Assembly: GCA_017858095.1 (NCBI GenBank)
Contig: JAFMCB010000007.1
Location: 1 to 47,785 of the forward strand
From: Methylophilaceae bacterium
GTDB lineage: Bacteria; Pseudomonadota; Gammaproteobacteria; Burkholderiales; Methylophilaceae
Direction of reading: 5' to 3'
DNA: 47,785 bases
Under the pieces are notes generated by a model. It was not told the origin of the DNA, did no database searches, and saw only the letters and a list, made by a program, of their open reading frames with translations. The translations under genes and the position numbers were made by a program. Below are positions 1 through 10,000 of this stretch, piece after piece (the stretch's first letter is position 1; each line of letters begins with the position of its first letter).

Positions 1-452
1 TTTATCCTGCGGACTTTACTTTTGTTTGCCCTACCGAACTTGGTGACTTAGCTGATCATTATGATGAATTACAAAAAATGGGTGTTGAAGTTTATTCAGT
101 TTCTACTGACACACATTTTACTCACAAAGCCTGGCACGATAGTTCGGAGACAATCAAGAAGATAAAGTATCCAATGATTGGTGATCCTACCGGAGCAATC
201 TCAAGAAACTTTAATGTCATGATTGAAGAAGAGGGTCTTGCGTTAAGAGGTACTTTTGTTATTGATCCAGAAGGAGTAATTAAAACGGTTGAGGTAAATG
301 ATTTAGGTATAGGTCGTTCAGCTGCAGATTTGGTTAGGAAAATTCAGGCTGCTCAACATATTGCAGCAAATCCAGGTGAGGTTTGCCCTGCATCTTGGAA
401 GCCAGGCGAAGAAACTCTTTCACCATCATTAGATCTTGTTGGAAAAATTTAA
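1..452 (+). CDS. ahpC: Alkyl hydroperoxide reductase subunit C (peroxiredoxin), 5' end missing
   Basis: The frame is open from base 3 to the stop at 450-452; the N-terminus lies outside the window. It is a typical 2-Cys peroxiredoxin that reduces H2O2, organic peroxides and peroxynitrite in the cytoplasm. The peroxidatic cysteine sits in FVCPTE (codon 27-29) and the resolving cysteine in GEVCPASW (codon 384-386), followed by the usual family C-terminus ([18 protein letters not shown]). AhpF, its reductase, is encoded 47 bases downstream on the same strand. A hairpin terminator lies between the two genes, so ahpF may be made at a lower level. The visible 149 residues would be most of a roughly 187-residue protein. 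Confidence 0.97.
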   Translation, partial: YPADFTFVCPTELGDLADHYDELQKMGVEVYSVSTDTHFTHKAWHDSSETIKKIKYPMIGDPTGAISRNFNVMIEEEGLALRGTFVIDPEGVIKTVEVNDLGIGRSAADLVRKIQAAQHIAANPGEVCPASWKPGEETLSPSLDLVGKI

Positions 453-459
453 TTAATTA

Positions 460-487
460 ATGGGCCAACCTGTTTGGCCCATCTTTT
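460..487 (+). terminator. Hairpin terminator/attenuator between ahpC and ahpF
   Basis: A perfect 9-bp inverted repeat (ATGGGCCAA at 460-468, TTGGCCCAT at 474-482) with a 5-base loop is followed by CTTTT. This has the form of a weak intrinsic terminator. It starts 8 bases after the ahpC stop and ends just before the ahpF ribosome-binding site (AGGA, 489-492). Partial read-through would set a high AhpC:AhpF ratio, which suits the stoichiometry of the pair. Function is inferred from structure alone. Confidence 0.7.
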
Positions 488-499
488 CAGGATATTAAA

Positions 500-2053
500 A
501 TGGCTCTCGATCAAAATATTAAAAATCAACTAATACAATATATGGCAATGATAAAGAATCCTATTGAGATCATTGCTTACAAAGACGAATCAAATAAGTC
601 AGAAGAGATGTTAAGTCTTTTGTATGCGATAAAGGAAACAACAAATTTAATATCTGTAGTTGAAAAATCTGATCATAATGGCAGAACGCCATCATTTTCT
701 GTTGGGTTGCCAGCTTCGAAACACAGAGTATTTTTTGCTGGAATTCCTATGGGGCATGAATTTACCTCGCTTATTTTGTCTCTTCTTCAAACAGGGGGGC
801 ATCCACTAAAAATTAGTTCAAATTTAATTGAGCAGATAAAAAATATTAAGGGGCTGTTTCATTTTGAAACTTATATTTCATTAAGCTGCCACAATTGTCC
901 TGACATTGTGCAAGCTTTAAATCTTCTTTCATTATTAAATGAAAATATTTCACACGTGATGATTGACGGTGCAATGTTTCAAAAAGAAATAGAAGATAGA
1001 AAAATTATGTCTGTGCCAACGATTTTTCTTAATGGCGAGAAATTTGGTCAAGGCCGCATGGAGCTCGAAGAGATTATTATAAAAATTGATTCCAGCGCCA
1101 ATGATCGGATTGCAGAGGATATTTCAAAAAAAGAACCCTATGATGTTGTTATCGTTGGGGGTGGCCCAGCGGGAGCCTCAGCGGCAGTCTATTCTGCACG
1201 CAAGGGAATTAGAACAGCGTTAGTAGCAGAGAGATTCGGTGGACAGGTGATGGACACGCTTGGAATAGAGAACTTTATCTCTGTCAAAGCAACAGAAGGG
1301 CCAAAACTGGTATCAGCATTAGAAGAACATGTTAAAGATTATGAAGTGGATATCATAAACCTTCAAAAGGTAAGAAAACTTTTTAAAAATGGCGGACCTT
1401 TTTATGAGGTGCAACTTGAGAGTGGAGCAAAACTTGATAGCAAGTCAGTAATATTAGCGACTGGTGCTCGATGGCGAGAATTAGGAGTTCCAGGAGAAAA
1501 AGAATTTCGTGGCAAAGGCGTAGCATATTGCCCCCATTGTGATGGCCCTCTTTTTAAAGGAAAAAAAGTTGCTGTTATCGGTGGAGGAAACTCTGGTGTT
1601 GAAGCGGCGATTGATTTAGCAGGCATAGTAGGATCGGTTACTCTAGTTGAGTTTGCTCCATCGCTTAAGGCTGACCAGGTATTAATTAATAAATTAAATT
1701 CATTGCCGAATGTTGAAATTATTCTAAATGCGGAAACTAAAAATATTTTTGGCGAGACAAAGGTTGTGGGGTTTAATTACATTGATAGACAAACAAATCA
1801 AGAAAAATCCATTAATGTTGAGGGAATCTTTGTCCAAATTGGGCTTATTCCTAATACAGATTGGCTGAAAGGAACTCTAGCATTAAACCAGTATGGAGAA
1901 ATTGAAGTTAATCAAAAAGGTGAAACGTCACTTCCTGGAGTTTTTGCTGCAGGGGACGTTACGACCACGCCCTACAAACAAATTATTATTGCCATGGGAG
2001 AAGGCTCAAAAGCTGCACTAGGTGCTTTTGATCATCTAATAAGGAGCCATTAA
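500..2053 (+). CDS. ahpF: Alkyl hydroperoxide reductase subunit F (NADH:peroxiredoxin reductase)
   Basis: This flavoprotein passes electrons from NADH through FAD and two disulfides to AhpC. The 517 residues match the family length (about 520). The N-terminal double thioredoxin-fold domain carries the CHNC redox pair (C130/C133). The thioredoxin-reductase-like part has the FAD-binding GGGPAG (220-225), the second redox pair CPHC (C344/C347), a GGGNSG NAD-binding loop shortly after it, and the C-terminal FAD motif GVFAAGDV. The ATG start is preceded by AGGA at a 7-base spacing. Its 3' end carries the Shine-Dalgarno sequence for the tiny ORF that follows. The protein appears intact and no key residue is missing. 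Confidence 0.98.
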   Translation: MALDQNIKNQLIQYMAMIKNPIEIIAYKDESNKSEEMLSLLYAIKETTNLISVVEKSDHNGRTPSFSVGLPASKHRVFFAGIPMGHEFTSLILSLLQTGGHPLKISSNLIEQIKNIKGLFHFETYISLSCHNCPDIVQALNLLSLLNENISHVMIDGAMFQKEIEDRKIMSVPTIFLNGEKFGQGRMELEEIIIKIDSSANDRIAEDISKKEPYDVVIVGGGPAGASAAVYSARKGIRTALVAERFGGQVMDTLGIENFISVKATEGPKLVSALEEHVKDYEVDIINLQKVRKLFKNGGPFYEVQLESGAKLDSKSVILATGARWRELGVPGEKEFRGKGVAYCPHCDGPLFKGKKVAVIGGGNSGVEAAIDLAGIVGSVTLVEFAPSLKADQVLINKLNSLPNVEIILNAETKNIFGETKVVGFNYIDRQTNQEKSINVEGIFVQIGLIPNTDWLKGTLALNQYGEIEVNQKGETSLPGVFAAGDVTTTPYKQIIIAMGEGSKAALGAFDHLIRSH

Positions 2054-2152
2054 ATGCAAGAAAATAAAGAACAAGAAATCTTTGAGGTGTGTAAAAAAAA
2101 TGATTCTGAATGTTTGATGCGATGGATTGCCTCGCATTCAGATTGCAGTTAA
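2054..2152 (+). CDS. Possible 32-residue Cys-containing small protein following ahpF
   Basis: I do not recognise this ORF. ATG (2054) directly abuts the ahpF stop, with AAGGAG at about 2041-2046 and a 7-base spacing, one of the best ribosome-binding sites in the window. The 32-residue product is acidic at its N-terminus and has three cysteines (C13, C20, C31), one Trp and the C-terminus IASHSDCS. It ends 5 bases before the 3' end of the convergent hda gene, so it exactly fills the gap. There is no signal peptide or membrane segment. It could be a translationally coupled small redox-linked protein or a chance ORF; conservation in relatives would decide. Confidence 0.5.
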   Translation: MQENKEQEIFEVCKKNDSECLMRWIASHSDCS

Positions 2153-2157
2153 GATTA

Positions 2158-2748
2158 TTACAGCTTTAACAATTCTTTTAATAGAGGAATCGTAATAAGC
2201 CTTTTATTTTTGAGTGACCACTCATCCAGAGCATCAAGGGAAGCAATTAACGTATGCAAATCTCTTCTTAAATTTTTCATGCAAAAATTAATAACTTGAT
2301 GCGAAAGTTTCATATTTTTTTCATACGCATAGGCCTCAAGGGCTAAAATTTTTTCCTTGTCGGTTAAATTTTTTATTTGATACACTAACCCCCAGCTGAG
2401 CCTGCTGGCTAAATCGTCTCGCAAGCCCATATGATTGGGTGAGTTAGCCCCCGTGATAAAAAGTTTCTGTTTTGTTTCTTTATGATAATTATATAAATTA
2501 AAGATTTTAATCTGTTCGACATCATCATAAGTCTCTATATCTTCAATAGTTTTTATTCCATAATCTTCAACAGCTGATGCTAGATGACTTTTGCCGCTAC
2601 CCTCATTGCCCCAGATAAAAATGAATAGTTGATCGGTGGATTTGACAAAGTTTTGAATTGCCTCAATCGATTCATTATTTTTACCGACAATAAAATTATC
2701 CAAACTTTTTTTTCTTGGCAGATGAATATTGAGAAGGAGTTGTTCCAT
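2158..2748 (-). CDS. hda: DnaA regulatory inactivator Hda (DnaA-like AAA+ ATPase)
   Basis: This is a short DnaA-homologous AAA+ protein (196 residues) lacking DnaA's DNA-binding C-terminus. In the RIDA pathway Hda, bound to the beta clamp, stimulates hydrolysis of DnaA-ATP to limit re-initiation. The N-terminal MEQLLLNIHLP resembles the clamp-binding segment of Hda. Walker A is GNEGSGKS (47-54), and the sensor/lid region near the C-terminus includes NLRRDLHTLIASLDALDEWSL. It is divergent from purM with a 90-base spacer, a classic betaproteobacterial order. The Walker B region (IKTIEDIETYDD) is degenerate, as is common in this family, and an inactive ATPase variant is possible. Confidence 0.88.
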   Translation of the reverse strand: MEQLLLNIHLPRKKSLDNFIVGKNNESIEAIQNFVKSTDQLFIFIWGNEGSGKSHLASAVEDYGIKTIEDIETYDDVEQIKIFNLYNYHKETKQKLFITGANSPNHMGLRDDLASRLSWGLVYQIKNLTDKEKILALEAYAYEKNMKLSHQVINFCMKNLRRDLHTLIASLDALDEWSLKNKRLITIPLLKELLKL

Positions 2749-2815
2749 ATTTGCGGCTAATTGAAATATCTTAAGATAACAAAATCAGTTAAAATTCTAA
2801 TTATACGTAAAGTCT

Positions 2816-2821
2816 TATAAT
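2816..2821 (+). promoter_or_regulatory. Candidate -10 element upstream of purM
   Basis: TATAAT lies 17 bases before the TTG start of purM, inside the hda/purM divergent spacer. It would give a leader of only about 10 bases that still holds the AGAGG ribosome-binding site. I see no convincing -35 at 16-18 bases upstream in this AT-rich DNA, so this is tentative. Confidence 0.4.
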
Positions 2822-2838
2822 TTTCAGAGGATACTTCA

Positions 2839-3888
2839 TTGTCAAGCAATCCAGATTCAAAAAAAATCATTTCTTACAAAGATGCAGGGGTAGATATCAT
2901 CGCTGGTGATCAGTTGGTAGAAAAAATTAAGCCATTTGCAAAAAAAACGATGCGTAACGGAGTATTAGCTGGACTGGGTGGCTTCGGCTCTATGTTTGAG
3001 ATACCCAAAAATTATAAAAATCCCGTTCTTGTTTCTGGTACTGATGGTGTCGGGACCAAATTAAAACTTGCTTTTGAAACAAATAATCATAAAACAATTG
3101 GGCAGGATTTAGTCGCAATGTGTGTGAATGATATTTTGGTTCAAGGTGCTGAACCATTATTTTTCTTGGATTATTATGCATGTGGAAAGTTAAGTGTTTC
3201 TCAAGCAACTGATGTTATAAAGGGTATAGCAGACGGTTGCCAGATTGCAGGTTGTGCTCTAGTGGGGGGAGAAACAGCTGAGATGCCAGGCATGTACAAC
3301 GAAGGTGAGTATGATCTTGCGGGGTTTAGTGTTGGTATTGTCGAAAAACAAAATATCATTGACGGGTCTAAAGTTAAAAGTGGCGATACAGTAATTGGTC
3401 TTCCCTCCAGCGGCCCTCATTCTAATGGTTACTCATTGATTCGACGCTTACTCAAGGAAACAAAAACAAACCTAAACGACTCTTTTGATGATAAAACTTT
3501 TGCTGATGTTTTATTGGCTCCCACAAAGATATATGTCAAGCCGCTACTTAATTTGATAAAAAAATTAGAGGTTAAAGCCCTTGCTCATATTACAGGCGGT
3601 GGTTTAACTGAAAATATTCCTCGGGTACTACCACCACATTTAGCGGTGGAAATTAATTTATCCTCATGGCAAAAACCAAATATTTTTTCATGGCTGCAAA
3701 CTGCTGGTAATTTGACCGATCAAGAGATGTTTAAAACATTTAATTGTGGCATCGGTATGATCCTCATCTTAAGTCAGGAAAACAAAGTTCAAGCTTTCGA
3801 AATATTAAAATTAATGGATCAGGAGAGTATTGAGCTTGGAATGGTTTCTCAGAGGGAAAAAGATGATCCGCAAGTCAAGTTTTATTAA
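2839..3888 (+). CDS. purM: Phosphoribosylformylglycinamidine cyclo-ligase (AIR synthetase)
   Basis: PurM catalyses the ATP-dependent ring closure of FGAM to AIR, the fifth step of purine synthesis, in the cytoplasm. The 349 residues match the family length. Visible motifs are SYKDAGVDI at the N-terminus, the GTDGVGTKL nucleotide/Mg loop, [11 protein letters not shown], and the C-terminal [14 protein letters not shown]. The start is TTG at 2839, with AGAGG at 2826-2830; the next in-frame ATG would remove the conserved N-terminus. The 3' end overlaps the following DUF3108 gene by 26 bases, implying translational coupling. Confidence 0.97.
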   Translation: MSSNPDSKKIISYKDAGVDIIAGDQLVEKIKPFAKKTMRNGVLAGLGGFGSMFEIPKNYKNPVLVSGTDGVGTKLKLAFETNNHKTIGQDLVAMCVNDILVQGAEPLFFLDYYACGKLSVSQATDVIKGIADGCQIAGCALVGGETAEMPGMYNEGEYDLAGFSVGIVEKQNIIDGSKVKSGDTVIGLPSSGPHSNGYSLIRRLLKETKTNLNDSFDDKTFADVLLAPTKIYVKPLLNLIKKLEVKALAHITGGGLTENIPRVLPPHLAVEINLSSWQKPNIFSWLQTAGNLTDQEMFKTFNCGIGMILILSQENKVQAFEILKLMDQESIELGMVSQREKDDPQVKFY

Positions 3889-4573
3889 ACTTTTTCTTAT
3901 ATTTATTCTAGCCGCCTCTTTAAACGTTTATAGCCAAACGTTTCCCACTAACTTTTTTATTGACTATGAAATAAAGCAGTTGGACCAGGAAGGAGGCATA
4001 CTAAAAGTTGTATTTACCCAAGATAAAAATTTATATTCATTAACCGCTAATTCAGAAACGATTGGCATTTTAAAATTATTTGGTGACCGACAAATTACAA
4101 GTGATGGCTTAATTTCTAAAAATGGTTTTAAACCTTTTTATTTTTCACATAAAAATAAGAAAAAACCTGAAAAAAATATTCAATCAAATTTTCTGCATGA
4201 TTTAAAAAAAATTGAAGTTATCTACAAAGGCCAGACAAAACAATATGACTTAGGAGATGATTATTTAGACCTTGCGACCTTCATGTTTCAATTTAATTTT
4301 GAAGAAAATAATAAAAAAAAATATCAATTTAACGTGGTGGAAGGAAAAAAAATGCGAATCTATGAATATGAGTTTATTAAAGATCAGGTACTTACTATTG
4401 ACGAACAGTTAATTGATTCAAAAATATTTGAAGGCAAGGTAAACAAAGATGATCGGACTAAGCACTATGTTTGGATCTCAAAAAATCCTTATCGCATCCC
4501 ACTAAAAATAAAAGTGACAACCGACCTTGGATTGCTCCTCGATTTAAAAATAAATAAAACGAATTTATTTTAA
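3863..4573 (+). CDS. DUF3108 family exported protein
   Basis: A 236-residue protein of unknown function, resembling the DUF3108 family of periplasmic proteins often found beside pur genes. The ATG at 3863 is preferred over the upstream TTG (3830), because it has AGAGGG 6 bases upstream and begins directly with a signal peptide (MIRKSSF then a hydrophobic stretch, likely cleavage after VYSQ). The mature part has alternating beta-strand character with motifs such as [23 protein letters not shown] and a C-terminal [18 protein letters not shown], typical of the family. It overlaps purM by 26 bases and is followed one base later by rsmB. A role in envelope lipid or outer-membrane biology is only a guess. 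Confidence 0.8.
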   Translation: MIRKSSFIKLFLIFILAASLNVYSQTFPTNFFIDYEIKQLDQEGGILKVVFTQDKNLYSLTANSETIGILKLFGDRQITSDGLISKNGFKPFYFSHKNKKKPEKNIQSNFLHDLKKIEVIYKGQTKQYDLGDDYLDLATFMFQFNFEENNKKKYQFNVVEGKKMRIYEYEFIKDQVLTIDEQLIDSKIFEGKVNKDDRTKHYVWISKNPYRIPLKIKVTTDLGLLLDLKINKTNLF

Positions 4574-4594
4574 AGTGAACGAATTTATTTTAAA
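4558..4594. repeat. 17-base direct repeat spanning the DUF3108 stop and rsmB start
   Basis: AACGAATTTATTTTAAA occurs at 4558-4574 and again at 4578-4594, a 20-base period with the three-base spacer GTG. The spacer is exactly the rsmB start codon. The first copy encodes the last residues and stop of the upstream protein and the second encodes the first residues of RsmB in another frame. It looks like a small tandem duplication. Confidence 0.9.
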
Positions 4595-5837
4595 TGCTGC
4601 AATAAAAATTTTATTTGAATTTGAGAATAATAATGGCCCAGCAGATAACTTTTTAAGCAGTTATTTCAAGAAAAACTCTAATTTAGGCCATCGAGATCGG
4701 TCATTGATTGCTGAAATCTACTATGGAGTAATTCGCCATAAGCGCTTTCTGGAGGACATCTCCGCTAGTGGCGATATAAAGCAAATGACTTTGATCTACC
4801 TTCTTCACTTTCAGGGTATGAGTATCAGTAGCCTTAGTGGTTTATTGAGTACTGATGAAATTACATGGCTGAAAGAAAAAAAAGCTAACAATTATGAATG
4901 TCAAAGTTGGCCAATAAAATTAAGTCTGCCTGATTGGATTTGGAAAAAATTATCTCTTTATTATGAAGAGCCGTTCATCATTGATCTTTTAAGATCTTTA
5001 TTAATTCCTGCTGATTTAAATTTACGTGTTAATCAATTAAGAAACGCAAAAATGGTACATGTCCTAGCTAAGCTTAAAGAATCATTTCCGGAATTACAAA
5101 GTAAGATTGTGCAAACAAAATTTTCACCAATGGGAATAGCGTTACCTAGAGGCACACAAATTAATAAACTGGATTTATTTAATGAGGGATTAATTGAGGT
5201 TCAAGATGAAGGTAGCCAAATTTTATCTTTGTTATTAGATGTAAAGCGGGGACAAATGGTAGCTGATTTTTGCGCTGGCGCAGGGGGAAAAACCTTGGCC
5301 CTTGCAGATTTGATGCGAAATACGGGGAGATTATACGCGTTTGATGTGTCGGATAAACGATTAGAAAATTTAAAGAAAAGATTAAAAAGATCAGGTGCCT
5401 CTAATATCTTTCCACAACGGATAAGTAACGAGAATGATCTAAAAATAAAAAGGTTACATGGTAAATTCGATCGAGTTTTAGTGGATGCACCATGTACAGG
5501 GTTTGGCACATTAAGAAGAAATCCAGATTTAAAATGGCGTTATCAAGAAATTGATTTAGAAGAAATAACTAAAAAACAAGAAAAAATACTATTTTCGGCA
5601 GCAAATTTATGTAAAAAGGGTGGCTACCTAGTCTATGCAACATGTAGTATTCTTCATGATGAAAATGAAAAAATCATTGAAAATTTTTTACAAACAAGAA
5701 AAGATTTTCAAATTATTCCATTTTTTAAAATTTTGAGGGATATAAAAATAGAGCATAGTCAGTCTGATTATTTAAAACTATTTCCTCATCAGCATGGTAC
5801 CGATGGTTTTTTTGGTGCAGTTATGGAGCATATTTAA
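4575..5837 (+). CDS. rsmB: 16S rRNA m5C967 methyltransferase RsmB
   Basis: This SAM-dependent enzyme methylates C967 of 16S rRNA. An N-terminal NusB-like helical domain (about 1-135, with GHRDRSLIAEIYYGVIRHK) is followed by the RNA m5C methyltransferase core. SAM-binding motif I is DFCAGAGGKT. Motif IV is DAPCTGFGTLRRNPD with C307, and motif VI is YATCS with the predicted nucleophile C357. The C-terminal HQHGTDGFFGAVM is characteristic. The 420-residue length is normal. The start is GTG at 4575, one base after the previous stop. Confidence 0.93.
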   Translation: MNEFILNAAIKILFEFENNNGPADNFLSSYFKKNSNLGHRDRSLIAEIYYGVIRHKRFLEDISASGDIKQMTLIYLLHFQGMSISSLSGLLSTDEITWLKEKKANNYECQSWPIKLSLPDWIWKKLSLYYEEPFIIDLLRSLLIPADLNLRVNQLRNAKMVHVLAKLKESFPELQSKIVQTKFSPMGIALPRGTQINKLDLFNEGLIEVQDEGSQILSLLLDVKRGQMVADFCAGAGGKTLALADLMRNTGRLYAFDVSDKRLENLKKRLKRSGASNIFPQRISNENDLKIKRLHGKFDRVLVDAPCTGFGTLRRNPDLKWRYQEIDLEEITKKQEKILFSAANLCKKGGYLVYATCSILHDENEKIIENFLQTRKDFQIIPFFKILRDIKIEHSQSDYLKLFPHQHGTDGFFGAVMEHI

Positions 5838-5840
5838 TAG

Positions 5841-7055
5841 ATGAAAAATGCTAATCGAAACATTCTTATTGCTGCTATTTTAGGGATTACCCTTGGCTTC
5901 TTAATAAAAAATTTTTCAGATGCTAGTTTTTATCAACCTTTTATGGGATTGATTGATTTATTGGGGCAGCTTTTTATTAAGGCTTTGAAAATGATTTTAG
6001 TGCCTCTCGTTTTTTTCTCAATCGTTGTTGGTATTTCCAATTTAGGTAGTGCAAAAAATGCAGATCGTATATGGAAATTGACTTTATCTTATTATTTTTT
6101 GACGATGGCAATTGCGGTAATTTTAGCGCTTTTTATGATGAATTTAATTAAGCCAGGTGTTGGACTTAATATTCAGCTTTGGGAAATGCAGCATGATATT
6201 GCCTCGCAAACGATGTCTTTTTATGATTTTTTTAATCAATTTATTTTAGGTTTATTTAGTAACCCGTTTGAATCCTTAGCTACAGGGAATATTCTGCCCA
6301 TCATTATTTTTTCTATATTTATTGGTGTTGCATTTAACGGGTCAAATAAAAAAATGATTGCCGGTAGACAATTATTTGAAAGTTTTTATGAGGTCATATT
6401 AAAAATTGTTCAGTGGATTATGGTATTAGCACCTATCGGTATTTTTGCTTTACTCTTAAAGTTGGTGGAAAGTCAGTCATTTGAGTTATTCAATAAACTT
6501 GGCATTTTTATTGGTACAGTTATAGCGATCATTTTAATTCATGGAATTATTATTTTGCCCTTAATTAATTATGTATTTACGCGAATTAATTTAAAGGAAT
6601 TATGGGTAAAAGGACGTCCTGCTTTTATCACCGCTTTTGCTACCAGCTCCAGTTCGGCAACATTGCCGATAACGATGAGTGTGGCACAACAAGATTTTAA
6701 GGTAAGAAAAACAGTATCGAATTTTGTTTTGCCGCTAGGGGCCACGATCAACATGGATGGAACAGCACTGTACGAAGCCGCTGCGGCACTTTTTATTGCT
6801 AATCTTGTTGGAATAGATCTTGCTTTGACACAACAAATCATTCTTTTTTTTATTGCCATGGTTGCATCAATTGGTGCACCAGGGATTCCAAGTGCTGGCA
6901 TGGTCACCATGGCAATGGTTCTTCAGGTGTTAGGATTGCCGTTGGAGGCTTTAGCAATTCTATTACCCATGGATCGTCTATTAGATACTTTTAGAACAAC
7001 AATTAATGTTGAGGGCGATTTAATTGGATCATTAATCGTCAATAAACTAGCGTAA
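5841..7055 (+). CDS. Dicarboxylate/amino acid:cation symporter (DAACS family)
   Basis: An inner-membrane secondary transporter of the GltP/DctA family that takes up C4-dicarboxylates or acidic amino acids with Na+ or H+. The 404 residues contain about eight membrane segments plus the two re-entrant loops. Signature motifs are the serine-rich ATSSSSATLPITM, GATINMDGTALYEA (the NMDGT cation/substrate motif), and the C-terminal MDRLLDTFRTTINVEGD. Substrate cannot be told from sequence by eye: the TT in place of other residues in the last helix does not settle glutamate versus dicarboxylate. It begins 3 bases after rsmB and overlaps the convergent RND pump gene by 9 bases. Confidence 0.92.
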   Translation: MKNANRNILIAAILGITLGFLIKNFSDASFYQPFMGLIDLLGQLFIKALKMILVPLVFFSIVVGISNLGSAKNADRIWKLTLSYYFLTMAIAVILALFMMNLIKPGVGLNIQLWEMQHDIASQTMSFYDFFNQFILGLFSNPFESLATGNILPIIIFSIFIGVAFNGSNKKMIAGRQLFESFYEVILKIVQWIMVLAPIGIFALLLKLVESQSFELFNKLGIFIGTVIAIILIHGIIILPLINYVFTRINLKELWVKGRPAFITAFATSSSSATLPITMSVAQQDFKVRKTVSNFVLPLGATINMDGTALYEAAAALFIANLVGIDLALTQQIILFFIAMVASIGAPGIPSAGMVTMAMVLQVLGLPLEALAILLPMDRLLDTFRTTINVEGDLIGSLIVNKLA

Positions 7056-10000
7056 TCTTTTTTTTCTATCGATAAAGCCTATCGACAATGAATAAGCAGC
7101 AGGAATTACAATCAAAGTTAATAAGGTTGACGATATCATGCCTCCGATAATAGCAATAGCCATGGGTCCATTTTCCTCAGACCCTGGTCCAATACCTAAT
7201 GCCGCAGGCATTAATGCCAGAATAAGTGTTAACGATGTCATTAATACAGGCCTTAAACGAACAGGACAGGCCTCCAATAAAGCTTGATCTGTTTTCAATC
7301 CTTTTTCACGTAATTGATTTGTAAAATCTACCAAAAGTATTGAATTTTTTGCGACCAGTCCAATTAATAAGACCATGCCAATCATAGAGTATATGTTTAA
7401 TGTATTTCCTGTAAGCCACAGTAAAATAATGCCACCAATGATAGCTAGGGGTTGTGCCAGCATAACAATTATAGGCTGGAAGAAAGAATTAAAAAGGCTT
7501 GATAAGACCATATATAATAGAACAGTAGCTAGTGTAAAAACGAATAAAATATTATTTAATGTTTTGGCAAATTCCTTAGCTTGTCCATCGAGCTGTATCG
7601 TGTAGTCACTTGGCAATATTTTTTCTGCAGATATTTTGATAAAATCTATTGCATCACCGAGCGGCATACTTGGATTGGAGTAAAAATTGGCTGCATATTG
7701 CAGACTATCGCGGCCAATCACAGCTGGCCCGAGCGCCTGTTTAAACTTAGCAATATTATCAAGCCGAACTAACTCGCCTGTTTTGCCTCTTAAATAAATT
7801 TTATTTAAATCATCTGCACTCTTAAATTCACCGTCCTTTGCTTTCAAACGAATTTCATAACGCTGTCCATCGCCAGGTTCGTCATTGAATTTAGCTACAT
7901 CAAGTCCATTACTTAATACTGAAATGGCATTACCAATATCCAAAGAAGAGATACCTAAACTTGAGGCTTTATCTCGATCAATATCAAGAACTAGTTGTGG
8001 GAGGTTAAGCTCCAAATCTAAATCAATTTTTCCAAGACCATCATTTTGGGATAAAGTATTTTTAAGCTGTTCACTATAGTTAGCTACTTGCTCTATACCA
8101 GGGCCAATGACTGAAAATCGTAATTTTTCTGATCGTTGGCCAGAGGCTATTGAAACGCCTGCAGGAAAAGCTTGAACGCCAGTTAATTCTTCAAACTTGG
8201 CTTTCAAATTACCCATAATCTCCTGTTGGCTGTTATTTCTTTTTGCTTTATCGATTAATCTTATGCTGATATAACCTTTGTTTACTTGACCCTGGCTACC
8301 TAATCCAATTGACGAAAAAACACTAGCGATATTCTCTTTTTCCGTTTGAATGACCCCCTCAATCTCTAACAGCTTTTTATAGGTGTAATCGATATTTGAA
8401 CCAAGTGGAGTTTTAAAGCGCACGGTAAATCGACTTTCATCAACTTCTGGAACAAATTCTTTTTTTACATTTGAAAAAAAGTAACCGCTTGATAAAACAA
8501 TTAGGAAGCTAATAAATAATACTTTCCATCGATTTTGCAGGGTTTTGTTTAAAAGGGAAGAATAATTCTTTTCAATAGAAATGAAAACAGACTCAATGTT
8601 AGCAATAAATTTGTTTGGCAGCCTTTTTTTTTGCTTCCAACCTGAATTGAAATTTTCTTTAACTAGAAATTTTGAGCATAGCATTGGGGTTAATGTGAGT
8701 GACACCAAGAGGGATACTAATACACCGGAAGTAACGACAACTGCGAATGATTCAAAAAATCGACCAATAATGCCGTCCATGTATATGACGGGTGCAAAAA
8801 TACATACCAAGGCAAGGGTTGATGCAAGCACAGCAAAGACTACTTCCTTACTTCCGTTGATTGCAGAATCAAATGGATTAGTGTCATATTTTTCATGATG
8901 TCGAAATATATTTTCAAGCACAACAATTGCATCGTCAACGACCACGCCGATGAGGAGAATAAGGGCTAATAAAGTCATGCTATTAAAGGTATAACCAAAG
9001 AAATACATGATCGAAATAGCACCAAGCAGTGAGATTGGGATAGCGACTGCAATGATGAAGGTTGATCGTATCGATTTTAAGAAAAGTAAAACGATTAATG
9101 CTGCTAATAGTGTCCCTTCTAAAATATGATTTTGTAAGGTTTTAACCATTGATCTAATAAATATAGAGTCATCGGTTGAAATATGAATTTCCATGCCGGG
9201 GGGCAAATTGGGCTTGATATTATTTTCTAATTTTTCTTTAACTTTATCGATAATAGAAACGGTATTTGCATTAGCAACTTTAATAATACCTAGACCAACA
9301 CTGGGATTGCTATTAAATCTAGCAGTTTCTCTATAGTCTTCCAGCCCATCTTCAATTTCGGCAATATTTTTTAATTTAATTGGCCCTCCGTTTCGGTAAG
9401 CAACAATTAATTCCTCAATTTCTTTTACTCTATGAAATTCAAGATCAAGTTTAAACATCTTTTCAGATTGATCTTTAACCAGAAAACCACCCGGTAATTG
9501 TATATGTTCTTTTTTAAAAGCATCAATTAAGTCACTTGCTGTTATATTTAAAGCAGCGAGTTTGTCAGGAAAAAGATTAATTCGTATGGTACGATCACGC
9601 CTTCCCCCAAGCCTCACTTCTCCTACACCATCAATCGTTTCGAGTTGTTTTTTTAAGATATTATTTGCATAGACATTTAATTGTTGAATGGTGCGGTCAC
9701 CAGTAAACCCAAGCCACATGATGGGGCTTGCATTGGTCTCAACTTTTCTGACAACAGGTGGTGTAATTTCATCAGGAAGCCTCCTTAAGGTTTGCCCAAC
9801 TTTTGATTGCACCTCATTAAATGCTACCTCAATATCTTTATCTAAGTTGAAGGTAATCGTCACCACTGAGACGCCAGGTGATGACTGAGATTTAATTGAT
9901 TCAATTCCTGTGGTCGAATTAACTGCTCCCTCAATGATATTGGTTATACTTGCATCAATAATTTCAGGGTTGGCACCCTCAAGCGTTGTTGTGATAGAGA

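Noticed and set aside
3830-3862. Longer start (TTG) for the DUF3108 protein
   Set aside because: It would add residues in front of a normal signal peptide, while ATG 3863 has a good Shine-Dalgarno sequence.
8581-8898. Plus-strand ORF of 105 codons within the RND pump gene
   Set aside because: It lies wholly inside a clearly conserved gene on the other strand, has no ribosome-binding site and no family-like features.
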